The notes under the pieces are model-generated. The model was not told where the DNA came from, made no database searches, and saw only the letters and a list, made by a program, of their open reading frames with translations. A program made the translations under genes and the position numbers. From contig CAKREH010000013.1 in the NCBI GenBank assembly GCA_934317215.1, forward strand, positions 27,157 to 91,156: 64,000 bases of DNA. The letters are read 5' to 3'. Below are positions 17,656 to 26,562 of this stretch, piece after piece; the stretch's first letter is position 1; the number at the start of each line of letters is the position of its first letter. This DNA comes from an uncultured Roseburia sp. GTDB lineage: Bacteria; Bacillota; Clostridia; Lachnospirales; Lachnospiraceae.

Positions 17656-18438
17656 TCAACTGTTATGATCTGCTTTATTTTCCAGTACCTGCATGAACAC
17701 ACCGAGCGATACAGTGACGATGATCAGTAGAGTACTTAACGCATTTAATGTTGGCTTCATACCGGTCTTCATCTGACCGAATATGTACATGGAAAGTGTT
17801 TCATCTTTTGGTCCTGCAACAAAGAATGTTGTTAAAACATCTTCGAGTGAAAATGTAAATGCCAGCAATCCACCCGATATCATCGACGGGACAACGTTTG
17901 GTAAAATAACCTTTGTGATCGTTTGAAACTGGCTGCACCCAAGATCCATCGCAGCCTCCTCGATCGATTTATCAAAACCATTCAGCGCAACACGGATCGT
18001 ATTAAACGTGACCGGCGCACAGAACGTGACATGCGCGATGATGATCGTCACCTTCGAGAGCGGTATATGGCAGATATCATACAGTGCCAGCAAAGAGACA
18101 CCAAGTAACATTGCCGGAACGATAGTCGGAATGTAGAAAAAGGAATCCAATGCATCTTTTCCACGAAAATCAAATTTGTGAAACCCGACTGCTGCAAATG
18201 CTCCGATCAGTACAGACAGGACTGTGCTTGATCCCGATACGATAATGCTGTTTCGTACTGCGCGTTTTGCATCTGCCGAGGCGAACAGTTCCTCGTACCA
18301 GCGAAATGTAAATCCGCTCCACCCGACATCCAGTTCCGAATTGTTGAACGAATATCCGATCATGATAGCAATCGGTGTATAGAGTAAAAGAAGAAATAAA
18401 AGCACATATACAACTGATAATAAACTTGTTTTTCTCAT
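17656..18438 (-). CDS. PotC-type ABC transporter permease
   Basis: This 260-residue inner-membrane permease has six predicted helices. The binding-protein-dependent transport signature, near EEAAMDLGCSQFQTITKVILPNVVPSMISG, is the coupling loop that contacts the ATPase. The start MRKTSLLSVVYVLLFLLLLYTPIAIMIGYSFNNS resembles PotC/YdcV. It is four bases from the upstream permease and its frame runs to the start of the PotD-like gene, so the four genes form one tight unit. Confidence 0.92.
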   Translation of the reverse strand: MRKTSLLSVVYVLLFLLLLYTPIAIMIGYSFNNSELDVGWSGFTFRWYEELFASADAKRAVRNSIIVSGSSTVLSVLIGAFAAVGFHKFDFRGKDALDSFFYIPTIVPAMLLGVSLLALYDICHIPLSKVTIIIAHVTFCAPVTFNTIRVALNGFDKSIEEAAMDLGCSQFQTITKVILPNVVPSMISGGLLAFTFSLEDVLTTFFVAGPKDETLSMYIFGQMKTGMKPTLNALSTLLIIVTVSLGVFMQVLENKADHNS

Positions 18439-18441
18439 ACG

Positions 18442-19293
18442 CTACACCTCGCTTTTCTTTGTGACATAATTTTTTAAAACAATGATCAGTGTGGAAAAAA
18501 TCATGATGACAACGGATAACGCCGCTCCAAGCGGCCAGTTCTTTGCGGTGGAAAACTGATTGGAAATCAGGTTACCGACGATGATCGTCTTACCTCCGCC
18601 AAGGGCATCTGCCACATAAAAATTAAACATTGCCGGAACAAATACCAGTACCAGTCCTCCCATGATTCCCGGTATACTGAGCGGGAAAATAACTTTCCAG
18701 AAAAGCTGGATCGAGGAAGCTCCTAAATCCCTTCCTGCCTCAAGTACTGCCGGATCTATTTTCTGCAGGCAGGAATAAAGAGGCATGACCATCATCGGTA
18801 CAAGACTGTAGATCATTCCAAAATATACCGCAAAGTTTGTATACAAAATCTGTAACGGCTCATCGATGATCCCCAAATTCATAAGAAGCGTATTGATGAT
18901 CCCATTTTTTGACGTAATGTTCATGATCGCATAGATCCTGAGCAGTGAGTTCGTCCAAAACGGTATCATAACGCCGATGATCATCAGGTTCTGCACTTTT
19001 TTCCCTGCCCTGGATGCAAAGTATGCGTAGGGATAAGCAAACAGGATTACAAAAAAGGTAACAACAAACGCCATTTTTACAGTTCTTAAAATAACCATAT
19101 AATAGGCCGGTTTTAACAATGTCTGATATGCCTTCAGCGTAAATGCATATACGATATTTCCGTACTGGTCACGCGAACAGAAGCTGACTAATATAATGTA
19201 GATAAACGGAAATACAAAAAAAAGTAATGTCCAGATTCCCATTGGTCCGATGGTCATTGCAACGGATGCCCAAAAACCTTTTTCTTTCTTCAT
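18442..19293 (-). CDS. PotB-type ABC transporter permease
   Basis: This 283-residue permease has six predicted membrane helices and the coupling loop LEAGRDLGASSIQLFWKVIFPLSIPGIMGG. The opening (MTIGPMGIWTLLFFVFPFIYIILVSFCS) and a long first extracytoplasmic loop resemble PotB. It pairs with the PotC-type permease to form the channel of the polyamine-class importer. Its ATG immediately follows the stop of the ATPase gene, indicating translational coupling. Confidence 0.92.
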   Translation of the reverse strand: MKKEKGFWASVAMTIGPMGIWTLLFFVFPFIYIILVSFCSRDQYGNIVYAFTLKAYQTLLKPAYYMVILRTVKMAFVVTFFVILFAYPYAYFASRAGKKVQNLMIIGVMIPFWTNSLLRIYAIMNITSKNGIINTLLMNLGIIDEPLQILYTNFAVYFGMIYSLVPMMVMPLYSCLQKIDPAVLEAGRDLGASSIQLFWKVIFPLSIPGIMGGLVLVFVPAMFNFYVADALGGGKTIIVGNLISNQFSTAKNWPLGAALSVVIMIFSTLIIVLKNYVTKKSEV

Positions 19294-20397
19294 TTACCTC
19301 ACCCCGCCTTCATCATGAACGATCATACAGCGTTTTTTGCTAAAACAGATGCGGACGCGCTGTCCGCGTTCAAAATGTTCATTTTTTCTTGTAAATCTTG
19401 TGATTTTGACCGGTTCTCCCGCATCCGTATGAAGCAGATGGCGTCTTAAATTTCCGATATAGACCGGCTCATCATAGACCGCCTCGATCACATTATATTT
19501 TTCACTGCTAAAGTCACTGAGGTAATCTGCAAAGTGCATATTTTCCGGCCGGACAGACACATATACATCTCTTCCTCCGATATAAAGTCTGTCATTGTCT
19601 AATACGGTAACTTCCGTGCCTCCAACCTCAAGTCTGCTGTATTCCTCATTACTCTCGATCATTTTTCCTTTTAAGAGGTTCGTCTCTCCAATAAAATCTG
19701 CTGCAAACTTTGTTCTCGGTCTCTCGTAAATATCCTCTGCTGTTCCAAGCTGTTCGATATTTCCGTTATGCATGATGGCGATACGGTCAGAGATCGTAAG
19801 TGCTTCTTCCTGATCGTGTGTGACATAGATAAAGGTAATACCAAGCTCTCTCTGTAAATGTTTCAGTTCTATCTGCATCTCCTTGCGCAGCTTTAAGTCG
19901 AGTGCTCCAAGCGGCTCATCCAGTAATAGTACCTTCGGTTCATTGACTAAGGAACGTGCAATGGCAACCCGCTGCTTTTGTCCCCCGGAAAGCTGTGATG
20001 GTTTTTTATCCATATGCTCCTCTAACTTGATCAGATGTATCATCCGGTCTACTTTTGCGTTGATTTCCGCTTTTGGCATTTTCTTTAGCTTTAGTCCAAA
20101 TGCGATATTGTCGCGGATACTTAAGTGAGGAAACAATGCATAATTCTGAAATACGGTATTTACATCTCTTAAGTTTGGCGGAAGCTTCTCACACGGTTTT
20201 CCATCAATGAGGATCCTTCCCTCGTCAGGTTCCTCAAAACCTGCGATCATACGAAGTGTCGTGGTTTTTCCACAACCGGACGGACCTAAGAACGTTAAGA
20301 ATTCTCCCTCTTTTACCGTCAGATCAATATTATTGACTGCCGTCATCTCTCCAAATCTTTTTGTCACGTTATATAACTCGATCATATTCTTTTCCAT
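19294..20397 (-). CDS. PotA-type ABC transporter ATPase
   Basis: This 367-residue ATPase energises the polyamine-class importer. It shows Walker A GPSGCGKTTT, a Q-loop (NTVFQNYALFPHLSI), the signature LSGGQKQRVAIARSL, Walker B VLLLDEPLGALD and the switch His in YVTHDQEEA. The C-terminal TOBE-type domain is also present (VYVSVRPENMHF, VIEAVYDEPVYIGNLRRH). The start is the ATG preceded by AAAGGCGG. The open frame extends 41 codons further upstream, but that stretch holds the leader terminator and promoter. First gene of a probable potABCD-MATE-IHL2-IHL1 operon. Confidence 0.93.
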   Translation of the reverse strand: MEKNMIELYNVTKRFGEMTAVNNIDLTVKEGEFLTFLGPSGCGKTTTLRMIAGFEEPDEGRILIDGKPCEKLPPNLRDVNTVFQNYALFPHLSIRDNIAFGLKLKKMPKAEINAKVDRMIHLIKLEEHMDKKPSQLSGGQKQRVAIARSLVNEPKVLLLDEPLGALDLKLRKEMQIELKHLQRELGITFIYVTHDQEEALTISDRIAIMHNGNIEQLGTAEDIYERPRTKFAADFIGETNLLKGKMIESNEEYSRLEVGGTEVTVLDNDRLYIGGRDVYVSVRPENMHFADYLSDFSSEKYNVIEAVYDEPVYIGNLRRHLLHTDAGEPVKITRFTRKNEHFERGQRVRICFSKKRCMIVHDEGGVR

Positions 20398-20441
20398 ATG
20401 TGTTCCCGCCTTTCCGTCCAAAAAAAATTCTGCTTTACCGT

Positions 20442-20476
20442 GAAAAAAACGAGGAGTCTTTTTAAGACTCCTCGTT
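20442..20476 (-). terminator. Intrinsic terminator inside the PotA-type operon leader
   Basis: AACGAGGAGTCTT and its exact complement form a 13-bp stem with a 3-base loop, followed on the minus strand by seven T. It lies between the promoter at 20520-20550 and the ATPase ATG at 20397, so operon transcripts must read through it. This suggests attenuation. A separate leader hairpin (GTTGTTTTC/GAAAACAAC) lies upstream. Confidence 0.85.
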
Positions 20477-20519
20477 GAGTGGTTTCTTCTTTTTTGTTGT
20501 TTTCCTTTTGTTGAAAACA

Positions 20520-20550
20520 ACTCTACACCTTTGTGTTACACAAATGTCAA
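20520..20550 (-). promoter_or_regulatory. MerR-type promoter with spacer dyad
   Basis: On the minus strand, -35 TTGACA and -10 TAGAGT are separated by 19 bp instead of 17. The spacer carries the perfect dyad TTTGTGTAACACAAA. A lengthened spacer with a central dyad is the hallmark of MerR-activated promoters, and a merR gene ends exactly at the -35 box. It should drive the polyamine-type transporter operon. Confidence 0.7.
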
Positions 20551-21392
20551 GCTTTTTTTACCGGAATTTTTAACGAGTAGGTAACTTCTTCCATACAGTT
20601 TGTCAGCGCCATATCAATCTCATCCTGCTCAATGATATCCCCACAGACAATAAATCCCTGTTCTTTTATCCAGCATTTCAGCCTTTTCTCCATCTCTGTA
20701 CCAAAACGAAACAGGGCATGCCCCGTCACACAGAGATAATCCCCCTCCGGCATTTTGTATTTTTCTGCATCAATGATCTGTTTTTTGCATTTTTCCTCAG
20801 GAAATGCTGCGATCCGTTCAAACTGCATGGTTTCCTCATCCAGGAAGGAATCCCGCCGTATGATAGAGCCGACATTGTTGGTTGCAAAAAAAAGCGCCGT
20901 ATCATCGCGCAGATTTTGTTTTAACATTGTCACATCCAAAAGATACTCTTCCATCTCTGTCCGAAATACTTTCGAGACAACATATGTGCTCTCTTTTAAA
21001 TGACAGATTTTCCACTCCTGTGGTACACCGGCAGCTTCTTCTTTTTGCATCTGCTCAATGTAGCATCTTTTTTCCCGGATATTTTTAAGCAGTCTGCGTT
21101 TTACGGCAATTTCTTTTTCCAGTTCGGTTTCTTTCTCCGAAAGCAGTTTCAGGGACATTGCAACATCTCTGTTTTCCATAAATGTGCGAATGTCCCCAAG
21201 ACTCATACCCATGTCCCGCAGCTCTAATATCGTATCAATCTGTTCAATCTGATCTAAGGAGTAATACCGGTATCTGGTGTCCGGATCAATATACCCCGGA
21301 GTAAACAGACCGATACGGTCATAATGCCGCAAGGTTTCTGTTGTAATGTGCTTGATCTTCCCAAGCTGCGTTATACTAAGATAAGCTTTCAT
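20547..21392 (-). CDS. MerR-family transcriptional regulator
   Basis: This 281-residue regulator has an N-terminal winged helix-turn-helix (LSITQLGKIKHITTETLRHYDRIGLFTPGYIDPDTRYRYYSLDQ, given here by its role in DNA binding, residues 4-47). A coiled-coil dimerisation helix follows (to about 120), then a BmrR/GyrI-like effector domain that usually binds small cationic or aromatic ligands. Its stop codon overlaps the -35 box of the adjacent operon promoter. It overlaps the ABC ATPase stop by 17 bases, so it is read as part of the carboxylase-transporter operon. The ATG was preferred to a TTG two codons earlier. Confidence 0.9.
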   Translation of the reverse strand: MKAYLSITQLGKIKHITTETLRHYDRIGLFTPGYIDPDTRYRYYSLDQIEQIDTILELRDMGMSLGDIRTFMENRDVAMSLKLLSEKETELEKEIAVKRRLLKNIREKRCYIEQMQKEEAAGVPQEWKICHLKESTYVVSKVFRTEMEEYLLDVTMLKQNLRDDTALFFATNNVGSIIRRDSFLDEETMQFERIAAFPEEKCKKQIIDAEKYKMPEGDYLCVTGHALFRFGTEMEKRLKCWIKEQGFIVCGDIIEQDEIDMALTNCMEEVTYSLKIPVKKA

Positions 21393-22209
21393 GTTCAATT
21401 AATTGATTCACCTTCCTGCGGAGTTCAATGAACTCATCCGTATCTTTGAGTGACAGATCACGATCATACGGCAGCAATACCGGAACCTCTGCCTTTACAG
21501 TTCCCGGTCTCTGTGTCAGCACATAAATTTTGCTGGATAAAAAGACTGCCTCCTCTATATCGTGTGTGACAAAAATAACAGTCGGCTTTTCCTCCTGCCA
21601 GATCTGGCGCATTAAAAGCTGCATGTCCGCTTTGGTCTGCGGGTCTAAGGCGGAGAACGGTTCATCCATGAGTAATACCTCCGGGCTGTTTGCCAGTGCT
21701 CTCGCGATCGCAACCCTCTGTTTCATACCACCGGAAAGCTCCCTTGGATAACTGTCACGGAATTTTTCCAGTTTGATGATCTTTAAATATTTATTCAGAA
21801 TCTCTTCCTGCTGGTCCGCCGGCATTTTCCGCAGCTTTAATCCGAACTTAATGTTATCTCCGACTGTCATCCACGGAAAAAGTGTATAGGACTGGAATAC
21901 CATGCCACGATCCGCCCCAGGACCTATGATGTCACGATCCTGAATGACGATCTTTCCCGATGTCGCAGTGTCAAGGCCGCCGATCATACGCAAAAGAGTG
22001 GATTTACCACAGCCGGACGGTCCTACGATCGATACAAATTCATTTTCCATGACATTGATATTCACATCTTTCATCGCCTGGACATCGCCCTTGGCAGATG
22101 GATATATTTTCTGCAGATCTCTGACATAAACGGTACTGTTTGCAAGATTTGCCTCTATATGATCTTCCGCAGGCGGAAGTATATTCTTTTTTTTCTTAAA
22201 AAATCCCAT
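21376..22209 (-). CDS. Nitrate/taurine-type ABC transporter ATPase
   Basis: This 277-residue ATPase belongs to the NrtD/SsuB/TauB class. It has Walker A VGPSGCGKSTLLRM, Q-loop MVFQSYTLFPWMTV, signature ELSGGMKQRVAIARAL, Walker B LLMDEPFSALDPQT and the switch His in FVTHDIEEAVFL. A basic N-terminal extension (MGFFKKKKN) is present. It follows its permease by 27 bp. Together with the permease and binding proteins it probably imports the small nitrogen compound used by the carboxylase. Confidence 0.93.
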   Translation of the reverse strand: MGFFKKKKNILPPAEDHIEANLANSTVYVRDLQKIYPSAKGDVQAMKDVNINVMENEFVSIVGPSGCGKSTLLRMIGGLDTATSGKIVIQDRDIIGPGADRGMVFQSYTLFPWMTVGDNIKFGLKLRKMPADQQEEILNKYLKIIKLEKFRDSYPRELSGGMKQRVAIARALANSPEVLLMDEPFSALDPQTKADMQLLMRQIWQEEKPTVIFVTHDIEEAVFLSSKIYVLTQRPGTVKAEVPVLLPYDRDLSLKDTDEFIELRRKVNQLIEHESLS

Positions 22210-22236
22210 ATGCTAAAACCTTACCTTTCTAACGGT

Positions 22237-23019
22237 TTACGCAACCGCCCACGGAAACAGTTTTTTATTTAAAAATGCAAAAATACGGTCCGTAATCAGT
22301 CCAAGCAGACCGATCAAAATAATGTTGGCAAAAATAGCGTCCGTCTTTAAGAAACGCTGCGATTTTAAGATTGTGTATCCAAGTCCTGTATTTGCAGCTA
22401 CCAGTTCGGCGCTGACCAAATAGGTCCACGCCCAGCCGATCATCATACGCAGTGTTTCCATCAGTCTTGGCATCATTGCCGGAATCAGGATCTTAAAGAT
22501 CGTCTTTGGAGTGTTTGAACCTAACGTATAACCGGCATTGATCAGATCATCCGGTACCGCAAGCGCATCATCCGCAACCATTAATACAAGCTGGAAAAAT
22601 GTACCGATAAAAATGACCGTGATCTTCGCACTTTCTTCGATTCCCACCCATACCATGATAAGAGGTACAAATGCCGGAACCGGCATATAACGGACAAACT
22701 CACACAGTGGGCGGATAAATGCTTCTGCCTTTTTGAATGTTCCAACTAAAATACCGATCGGAACACCTAAAAGAACCGCATATACAAAACCAAGGGTGAT
22801 ACGGTAAATACTGATGCCAGTGTTCTGAAGCAGGCTGCCATCTTTGATGGACTCTATATAGTAGCGCACCACATTTTGTGGTTTCGGAAGAAAAATTTCC
22901 TTGATCGCACCACTTTCACTTGCAATCAGCCACGCAGCAAGTACAATGACAAATGAAAGTATTGCAAACAATAGATATTTTTTCCTGTCGATTTCCTTTC
23001 TTATCTTAATTCGAATCAT
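22237..23019 (-). CDS. Nitrate/taurine-type ABC transporter permease
   Basis: This 260-residue permease of the SsuC/TauC class has six predicted helices. The coupling loop lies near NAGYTLGSNTPKTIFKILIPAMMPRLMETL, and ELVAANTGLGYTILKSQRFL near the C-terminus is typical of the class. Its ATG overlaps the binding-protein stop (TAATG), so translation is coupled. One permease appears to serve two binding proteins in this island (23019..24089 and 32670..33683). Confidence 0.93.
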   Translation of the reverse strand: MIRIKIRKEIDRKKYLLFAILSFVIVLAAWLIASESGAIKEIFLPKPQNVVRYYIESIKDGSLLQNTGISIYRITLGFVYAVLLGVPIGILVGTFKKAEAFIRPLCEFVRYMPVPAFVPLIMVWVGIEESAKITVIFIGTFFQLVLMVADDALAVPDDLINAGYTLGSNTPKTIFKILIPAMMPRLMETLRMMIGWAWTYLVSAELVAANTGLGYTILKSQRFLKTDAIFANIILIGLLGLITDRIFAFLNKKLFPWAVA

Positions 23020-24089
23020 TATTCTGCCCCCTTAATGTAGGTATCATCCAAAATAGAGCTTAAATCATCCGGGATCTCATCGATCATCTTAGTTGATAAC
23101 AGGAACTCCGCCGATTTCTGTAACGTATAAGAAAGATAGGTATAATCATCTCCGTCTTTAAAAGTTTCTTCATTCTTTGCCTTATCAAAAATAGTAACAC
23201 CGTCTAACATGGTCATATAATCATCTCTGGTAAGTTCTGCACCGTCGCAGATCGCCTGAATGAAATCATCATCTCTTGCATTTAATTTTTCAACACCATC
23301 AAACCAGGAATCGACAATTTTCTGTACCGCATCGGAACTTGAATCCAGCACTTCCTGTCTGACCGCAAGTGTATCCGGGATCAAACCAGGCTCTTCCTTT
23401 GTGCTGTACAAAAGTTTTCCACCTGCATTGATCGCTGTGGAAAGTGTCGGCTCCCAGAGCACTGCTGCATCGATACTTCCCGCAATGAATGCCGGGCCTG
23501 CATCGTTGATCGTCATATTGACAAAGTTGACATCATCGACCGTCATATTGTTTTCTTCTAATATTTTCAACAAAAACATATGCTCTAAGGTACCAACCTC
23601 AGTTGCAACTGTCTTACCCTTTAAATCTTCAATACTGTTAATTCCATCCTGTACCACGATACCATCTGCACCGTAGGAGTTATCATTGACTAAAACAACT
23701 TTAAAATCCACACCCTCATTGACCGGCGCTACCGCATCGGAAGCTGCGATACAGATACCATCCACCTGTCCGGAATAAAATGCGGTCAGCGAATCACTGT
23801 ATACCGGAAAGAATTGAAGGTCAACATAGACACCATTCTGTTCAAAAATACCGGTGTCCTTCACGCCATACCATGCATACCAGCCGGACATCGGACTGAC
23901 ACCAAGGATGAACGGATTGCTCTCTGTTCCTTTTGCCTCTCCTGCATCTGCGGTCTTTTCCGTCGCTTTTGCACTATCACCATTTGCTGTACTGTTTCCT
24001 GATGTGCTGTTATTTCCACATCCTCCTAACATGGCAAGTGCCATCATTGCAATAAGCAGAATACTGATACTTCTCTTAATTTTTTTCAT
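23019..24089 (-). CDS. NMT1/SsuA-type substrate-binding lipoprotein 1
   Basis: This 356-residue lipoprotein has the signal MKKIKRSISILLIAMMALAM and lipobox LGGC, followed by a low-complexity Asn/Ser/Thr linker. The binding domain shows GVSPMSGWYAWYGVKDTGIFEQNG, DSLTAFYSGQVDGI, SIEDLKGKTVATEVGTLEHMFLL and NDAGPAFIAGSIDAAVLWEP, typical of ligand-binding proteins for nitrate, sulfonates, thiamine precursors and ureides. GAGGAGGACAACC precedes the ATG. In guanidine loci of other bacteria this class carries guanidine; that is the favoured but unproven ligand. Confidence 0.92.
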   Translation of the reverse strand: MKKIKRSISILLIAMMALAMLGGCGNNSTSGNSTANGDSAKATEKTADAGEAKGTESNPFILGVSPMSGWYAWYGVKDTGIFEQNGVYVDLQFFPVYSDSLTAFYSGQVDGICIAASDAVAPVNEGVDFKVVLVNDNSYGADGIVVQDGINSIEDLKGKTVATEVGTLEHMFLLKILEENNMTVDDVNFVNMTINDAGPAFIAGSIDAAVLWEPTLSTAINAGGKLLYSTKEEPGLIPDTLAVRQEVLDSSSDAVQKIVDSWFDGVEKLNARDDDFIQAICDGAELTRDDYMTMLDGVTIFDKAKNEETFKDGDDYTYLSYTLQKSAEFLLSTKMIDEIPDDLSSILDDTYIKGAE

Positions 24090-24119
24090 ATGGTTGTCCT
24101 CCTCTTCCTCTTACTACGC

Positions 24120-24461
24120 TTACATGATCGCTTCGATTCCTTTTTCTCCGGTTCTTACGCGGATCGCATCATTAACCGGAAGTACAAAAATTTTTCCGTC
24201 TCCGGCATGATTCGTCTTATTAACCTCCACGACCGTGTCGATCAGTTTCTGTAAATCTTCATCCCTGACAAACATATCGATCATTCTTTTTGCGACCAGT
24301 CTGTGTTTTACCGGTGCGCCCTCATCATAATCGTAATGTACCGGACATTTTCCCCGCCCGATGATCTCACGGATCGTCATGGAATGAAATCCCGCCTGGT
24401 CTAAGGCATCTTTTGTAGGAAAATACATTTTAGGTCTTAATATGATCATTACCTCTTTCAT
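24120..24461 (-). CDS. PII signal-transduction protein, NifI1-like
   Basis: This 113-residue PII-superfamily protein opens MKEVMIILRPKMYFPTKDAL and has FHSMTIREIIGRGK, a T-loop region, and the PII C-terminal signature GDGKIFVLPVNDAIRVRTGE. The opening and the SMTxREIxGRGK stretch are closest to NifI1 (GlnB-like) proteins that sit beside nitrogenase genes in archaea and clostridia. No nitrogenase is present here. PII proteins bind ATP/ADP and 2-oxoglutarate and report nitrogen status; here the target may be the transporter or the biotin carboxylase. Confidence 0.88.
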   Translation of the reverse strand: MKEVMIILRPKMYFPTKDALDQAGFHSMTIREIIGRGKCPVHYDYDEGAPVKHRLVAKRMIDMFVRDEDLQKLIDTVVEVNKTNHAGDGKIFVLPVNDAIRVRTGEKGIEAIM

Positions 24462-24476
24462 CGCGGCACCTCCGTC

Positions 24477-24803
24477 CTATAACTCGTCTTTTCCACTGCT
24501 GATCGTGATTGCACGCTCCACATCGCTGACAAAAATTTTTCCATCTCCGTAGGTTCCGTTTTTATCCACTCTCGCGTTCTCAACAATTACTTTCAGTACC
24601 TTATCCACGTCCCCATCTTCCACAACAAGCATGATCAGTTCTTTGGGGATTTCATCATAATAGGTGTCACCTACTTTTAAACCTTTCTGTTTTCCACGTC
24701 CAAGCACGCTCATTTTGGTTGCTGCTGCAAAACCACCTGCAAGCAGTGCATCAAGTACATCCTCTGATTTTTCCGGTCTGACAATCGCTTTTATCATCTT
24801 CAT
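24477..24803 (-). CDS. PII signal-transduction protein, NifI2-like
   Basis: This 108-residue PII protein begins MKMIKAIVRPEKSEDVLDAL and has TKMSVLGRGKQKGLKVGDTY in the T-loop region, YDEIPKELIMLVVEDGDVD and GDGKIFVSDVERAITISSG. The GRGKQKGxKVG loop resembles NifI2, the usual partner of NifI1. Its product would form mixed signalling with the next gene. GGAGGAAACAAAC precedes this ATG, five codons inside the longer frame. It lies between allophanate hydrolase and the ABC importer. Confidence 0.88.
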   Translation of the reverse strand: MKMIKAIVRPEKSEDVLDALLAGGFAAATKMSVLGRGKQKGLKVGDTYYDEIPKELIMLVVEDGDVDKVLKVIVENARVDKNGTYGDGKIFVSDVERAITISSGKDEL

Positions 24804-24836
24804 GTTTGTTTCCTCCATTTATTCGTGTTATTTCTA

Positions 24837-26546
24837 TCATACTAATTCATATGTTCCGATATCGGTGATCTCCTTTGCATCCGCAGACCCGCATTCTTCA
24901 CAAAGAAAACCTTTAACGATCCTGCCATCGGATAATTCCACATCCCCGATACAGAGTGGTTTTTTGATCTGCCCTAAAAATGCTCCGACACTCACAACCG
25001 GCAGTTCATAGATATCAACTGCGATCGCAGCGCCTTTTTTATCGTCATACACCATCCCCGGTTTTTCCGGTACCGTATCCAGACGGTACAGCCTGTAATG
25101 TGGTGCGGTGTTTACACTTTCCCGATAGGAAGCCCCAAGCTCTGTGAGCTGGCTTTCCAGAGGAAATCCTTTTTTGTGCAGTCCGCATACCGCAAACGGG
25201 ATACTCTGTGTCTTTAAAAACTGTTCCGCCGTGCCAAGGATCTCGCTCTCCTGATCGGATAATGAGAAAATGGTAATTCCAAACGGAATGCCTGTATCTG
25301 CCGTATTTTCCGGCACTGCTATGGCACACATGTCAAGCAGGTTACAGTGATTTGTATAAAGTCCCATCTGACTGTTTGTGGAAATCGGATCTTTTCTGAC
25401 ATCATCTCTTTTAAATGTACCGCCCGCCGTCGGCATGATGAGAACGGCGTCTTTTAAAATGTGTCTTGCCCGCATCCGGTATTCCTGTAATTGGTGCATC
25501 GCCTCGAATACTTTTCTTGCTGTGTGCTCCGGTTTATCGCCTGACCTTAAAATTGTTTCTGTTACCGGAAATACTTTTCCCGGGTGGCTCTCCACGAAAT
25601 CCCCGAGATCTTTCCAGCGCTCTGCCACCCAGGGTCCGTCATAAAGAATGGATGCTGCCTTTGAAAACATCGTGTAATCGATATATTCCACGGTAATTCC
25701 CATATCCTCGATCCGCTTTTTCGCCTGTTCCCATTTTGCTTTGTAAATATCTGCATATGGTCCGTAAAATGTCACACCGTCTTTTGCAAGACAGATTTTT
25801 TTCGGAAGTTTTGGCAGTGGCTCTTTGTACTCCCTTGACCAACAGCACTCTTCATCCACGCCGCGTGCCGCAAGGTTGACTTTCTCTGCATCTTCCAGGC
25901 TGTTTGCAAACACGGTGACACAGTCAAGGCTTGCGCATGCCGGAACCACTCCTTTGGTCGACCAGGCGCCGAGAGACGGCTTGTAGCCGACCAGACAGTT
26001 TAATGCTGCCGGTACACGGCCGGAACCTGCGGTATCTGTTCCCAGTGAGAACGCTGCCATTCCAAGTGCCACAGAGACTGCGGAACCGGAACTTGATCCA
26101 CCGCTGATCAGCTCTGGATCAAGTGCGTTTTTTACTTCTCCATAAGGACTTCTTGTTCCGACAAGACCTGTTGCAAACTGGTCTAAGTTGGTTTTCCCGA
26201 CCGGAAATGCACCTGCCTCGATCAGTTTTTTTACAACCGCTGCATCTTCTTTTGGATCATATGCATAATCCGGACACGCTGCTGTCGTAGGAGATCCCGC
26301 CACATCAATGTTGTCCTTGACTGCAAACGGGATACCCCATAATGGAAGCGATTCCATATCTTTTGGAAGTTTTTCAATGTAACCCATCATCCGTTTCAAA
26401 TCCGGCGCGACAATCCAGATATTATAATCCCTGTACTTTTCTGCCCGGCGCACGATCTCGCCGGCAAGCTCCTCCGGAGTAAGTGATCCTTCTTTATAAC
26501 TGTTTCTGATCCATGTCATTGTCAGTTTTTTGGGGAAATATTTCAT
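24837..26546 (-). CDS. atzF: Allophanate hydrolase
   Basis: This 569-residue enzyme splits allophanate to ammonia and CO2. The N-terminal amidase-signature domain has the Lys-cisSer-Ser triad at K77 (PFAVKDNIDVAG), S151 in the GGSSSGS loop and S175 (GTDTAGSGRVPAA). The C-terminal domain, from about 480, is the allophanate-hydrolase-specific one (YRLYRLDTVPEKPGMVY, GAFLGQIKKPLCIGDV). Length and both domains fit AtzF and the hydrolase half of urea amidolyase. AAGGAGAGTG precedes this ATG. It follows the carboxylase by 16 bp, the arrangement expected for consecutive pathway steps. Confidence 0.95.
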   Translation of the reverse strand: MKYFPKKLTMTWIRNSYKEGSLTPEELAGEIVRRAEKYRDYNIWIVAPDLKRMMGYIEKLPKDMESLPLWGIPFAVKDNIDVAGSPTTAACPDYAYDPKEDAAVVKKLIEAGAFPVGKTNLDQFATGLVGTRSPYGEVKNALDPELISGGSSSGSAVSVALGMAAFSLGTDTAGSGRVPAALNCLVGYKPSLGAWSTKGVVPACASLDCVTVFANSLEDAEKVNLAARGVDEECCWSREYKEPLPKLPKKICLAKDGVTFYGPYADIYKAKWEQAKKRIEDMGITVEYIDYTMFSKAASILYDGPWVAERWKDLGDFVESHPGKVFPVTETILRSGDKPEHTARKVFEAMHQLQEYRMRARHILKDAVLIMPTAGGTFKRDDVRKDPISTNSQMGLYTNHCNLLDMCAIAVPENTADTGIPFGITIFSLSDQESEILGTAEQFLKTQSIPFAVCGLHKKGFPLESQLTELGASYRESVNTAPHYRLYRLDTVPEKPGMVYDDKKGAAIAVDIYELPVVSVGAFLGQIKKPLCIGDVELSDGRIVKGFLCEECGSADAKEITDIGTYELV

Positions 26547-26562
26547 ATTTATCACTCTCCTT

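Noticed and set aside
16529..20397. Firm naming of the transporter as potABCD for spermidine/putrescine
   Set aside because: Family membership is clear, but the nitrogen-island context makes a different small cation plausible, so no gene symbols were assigned.
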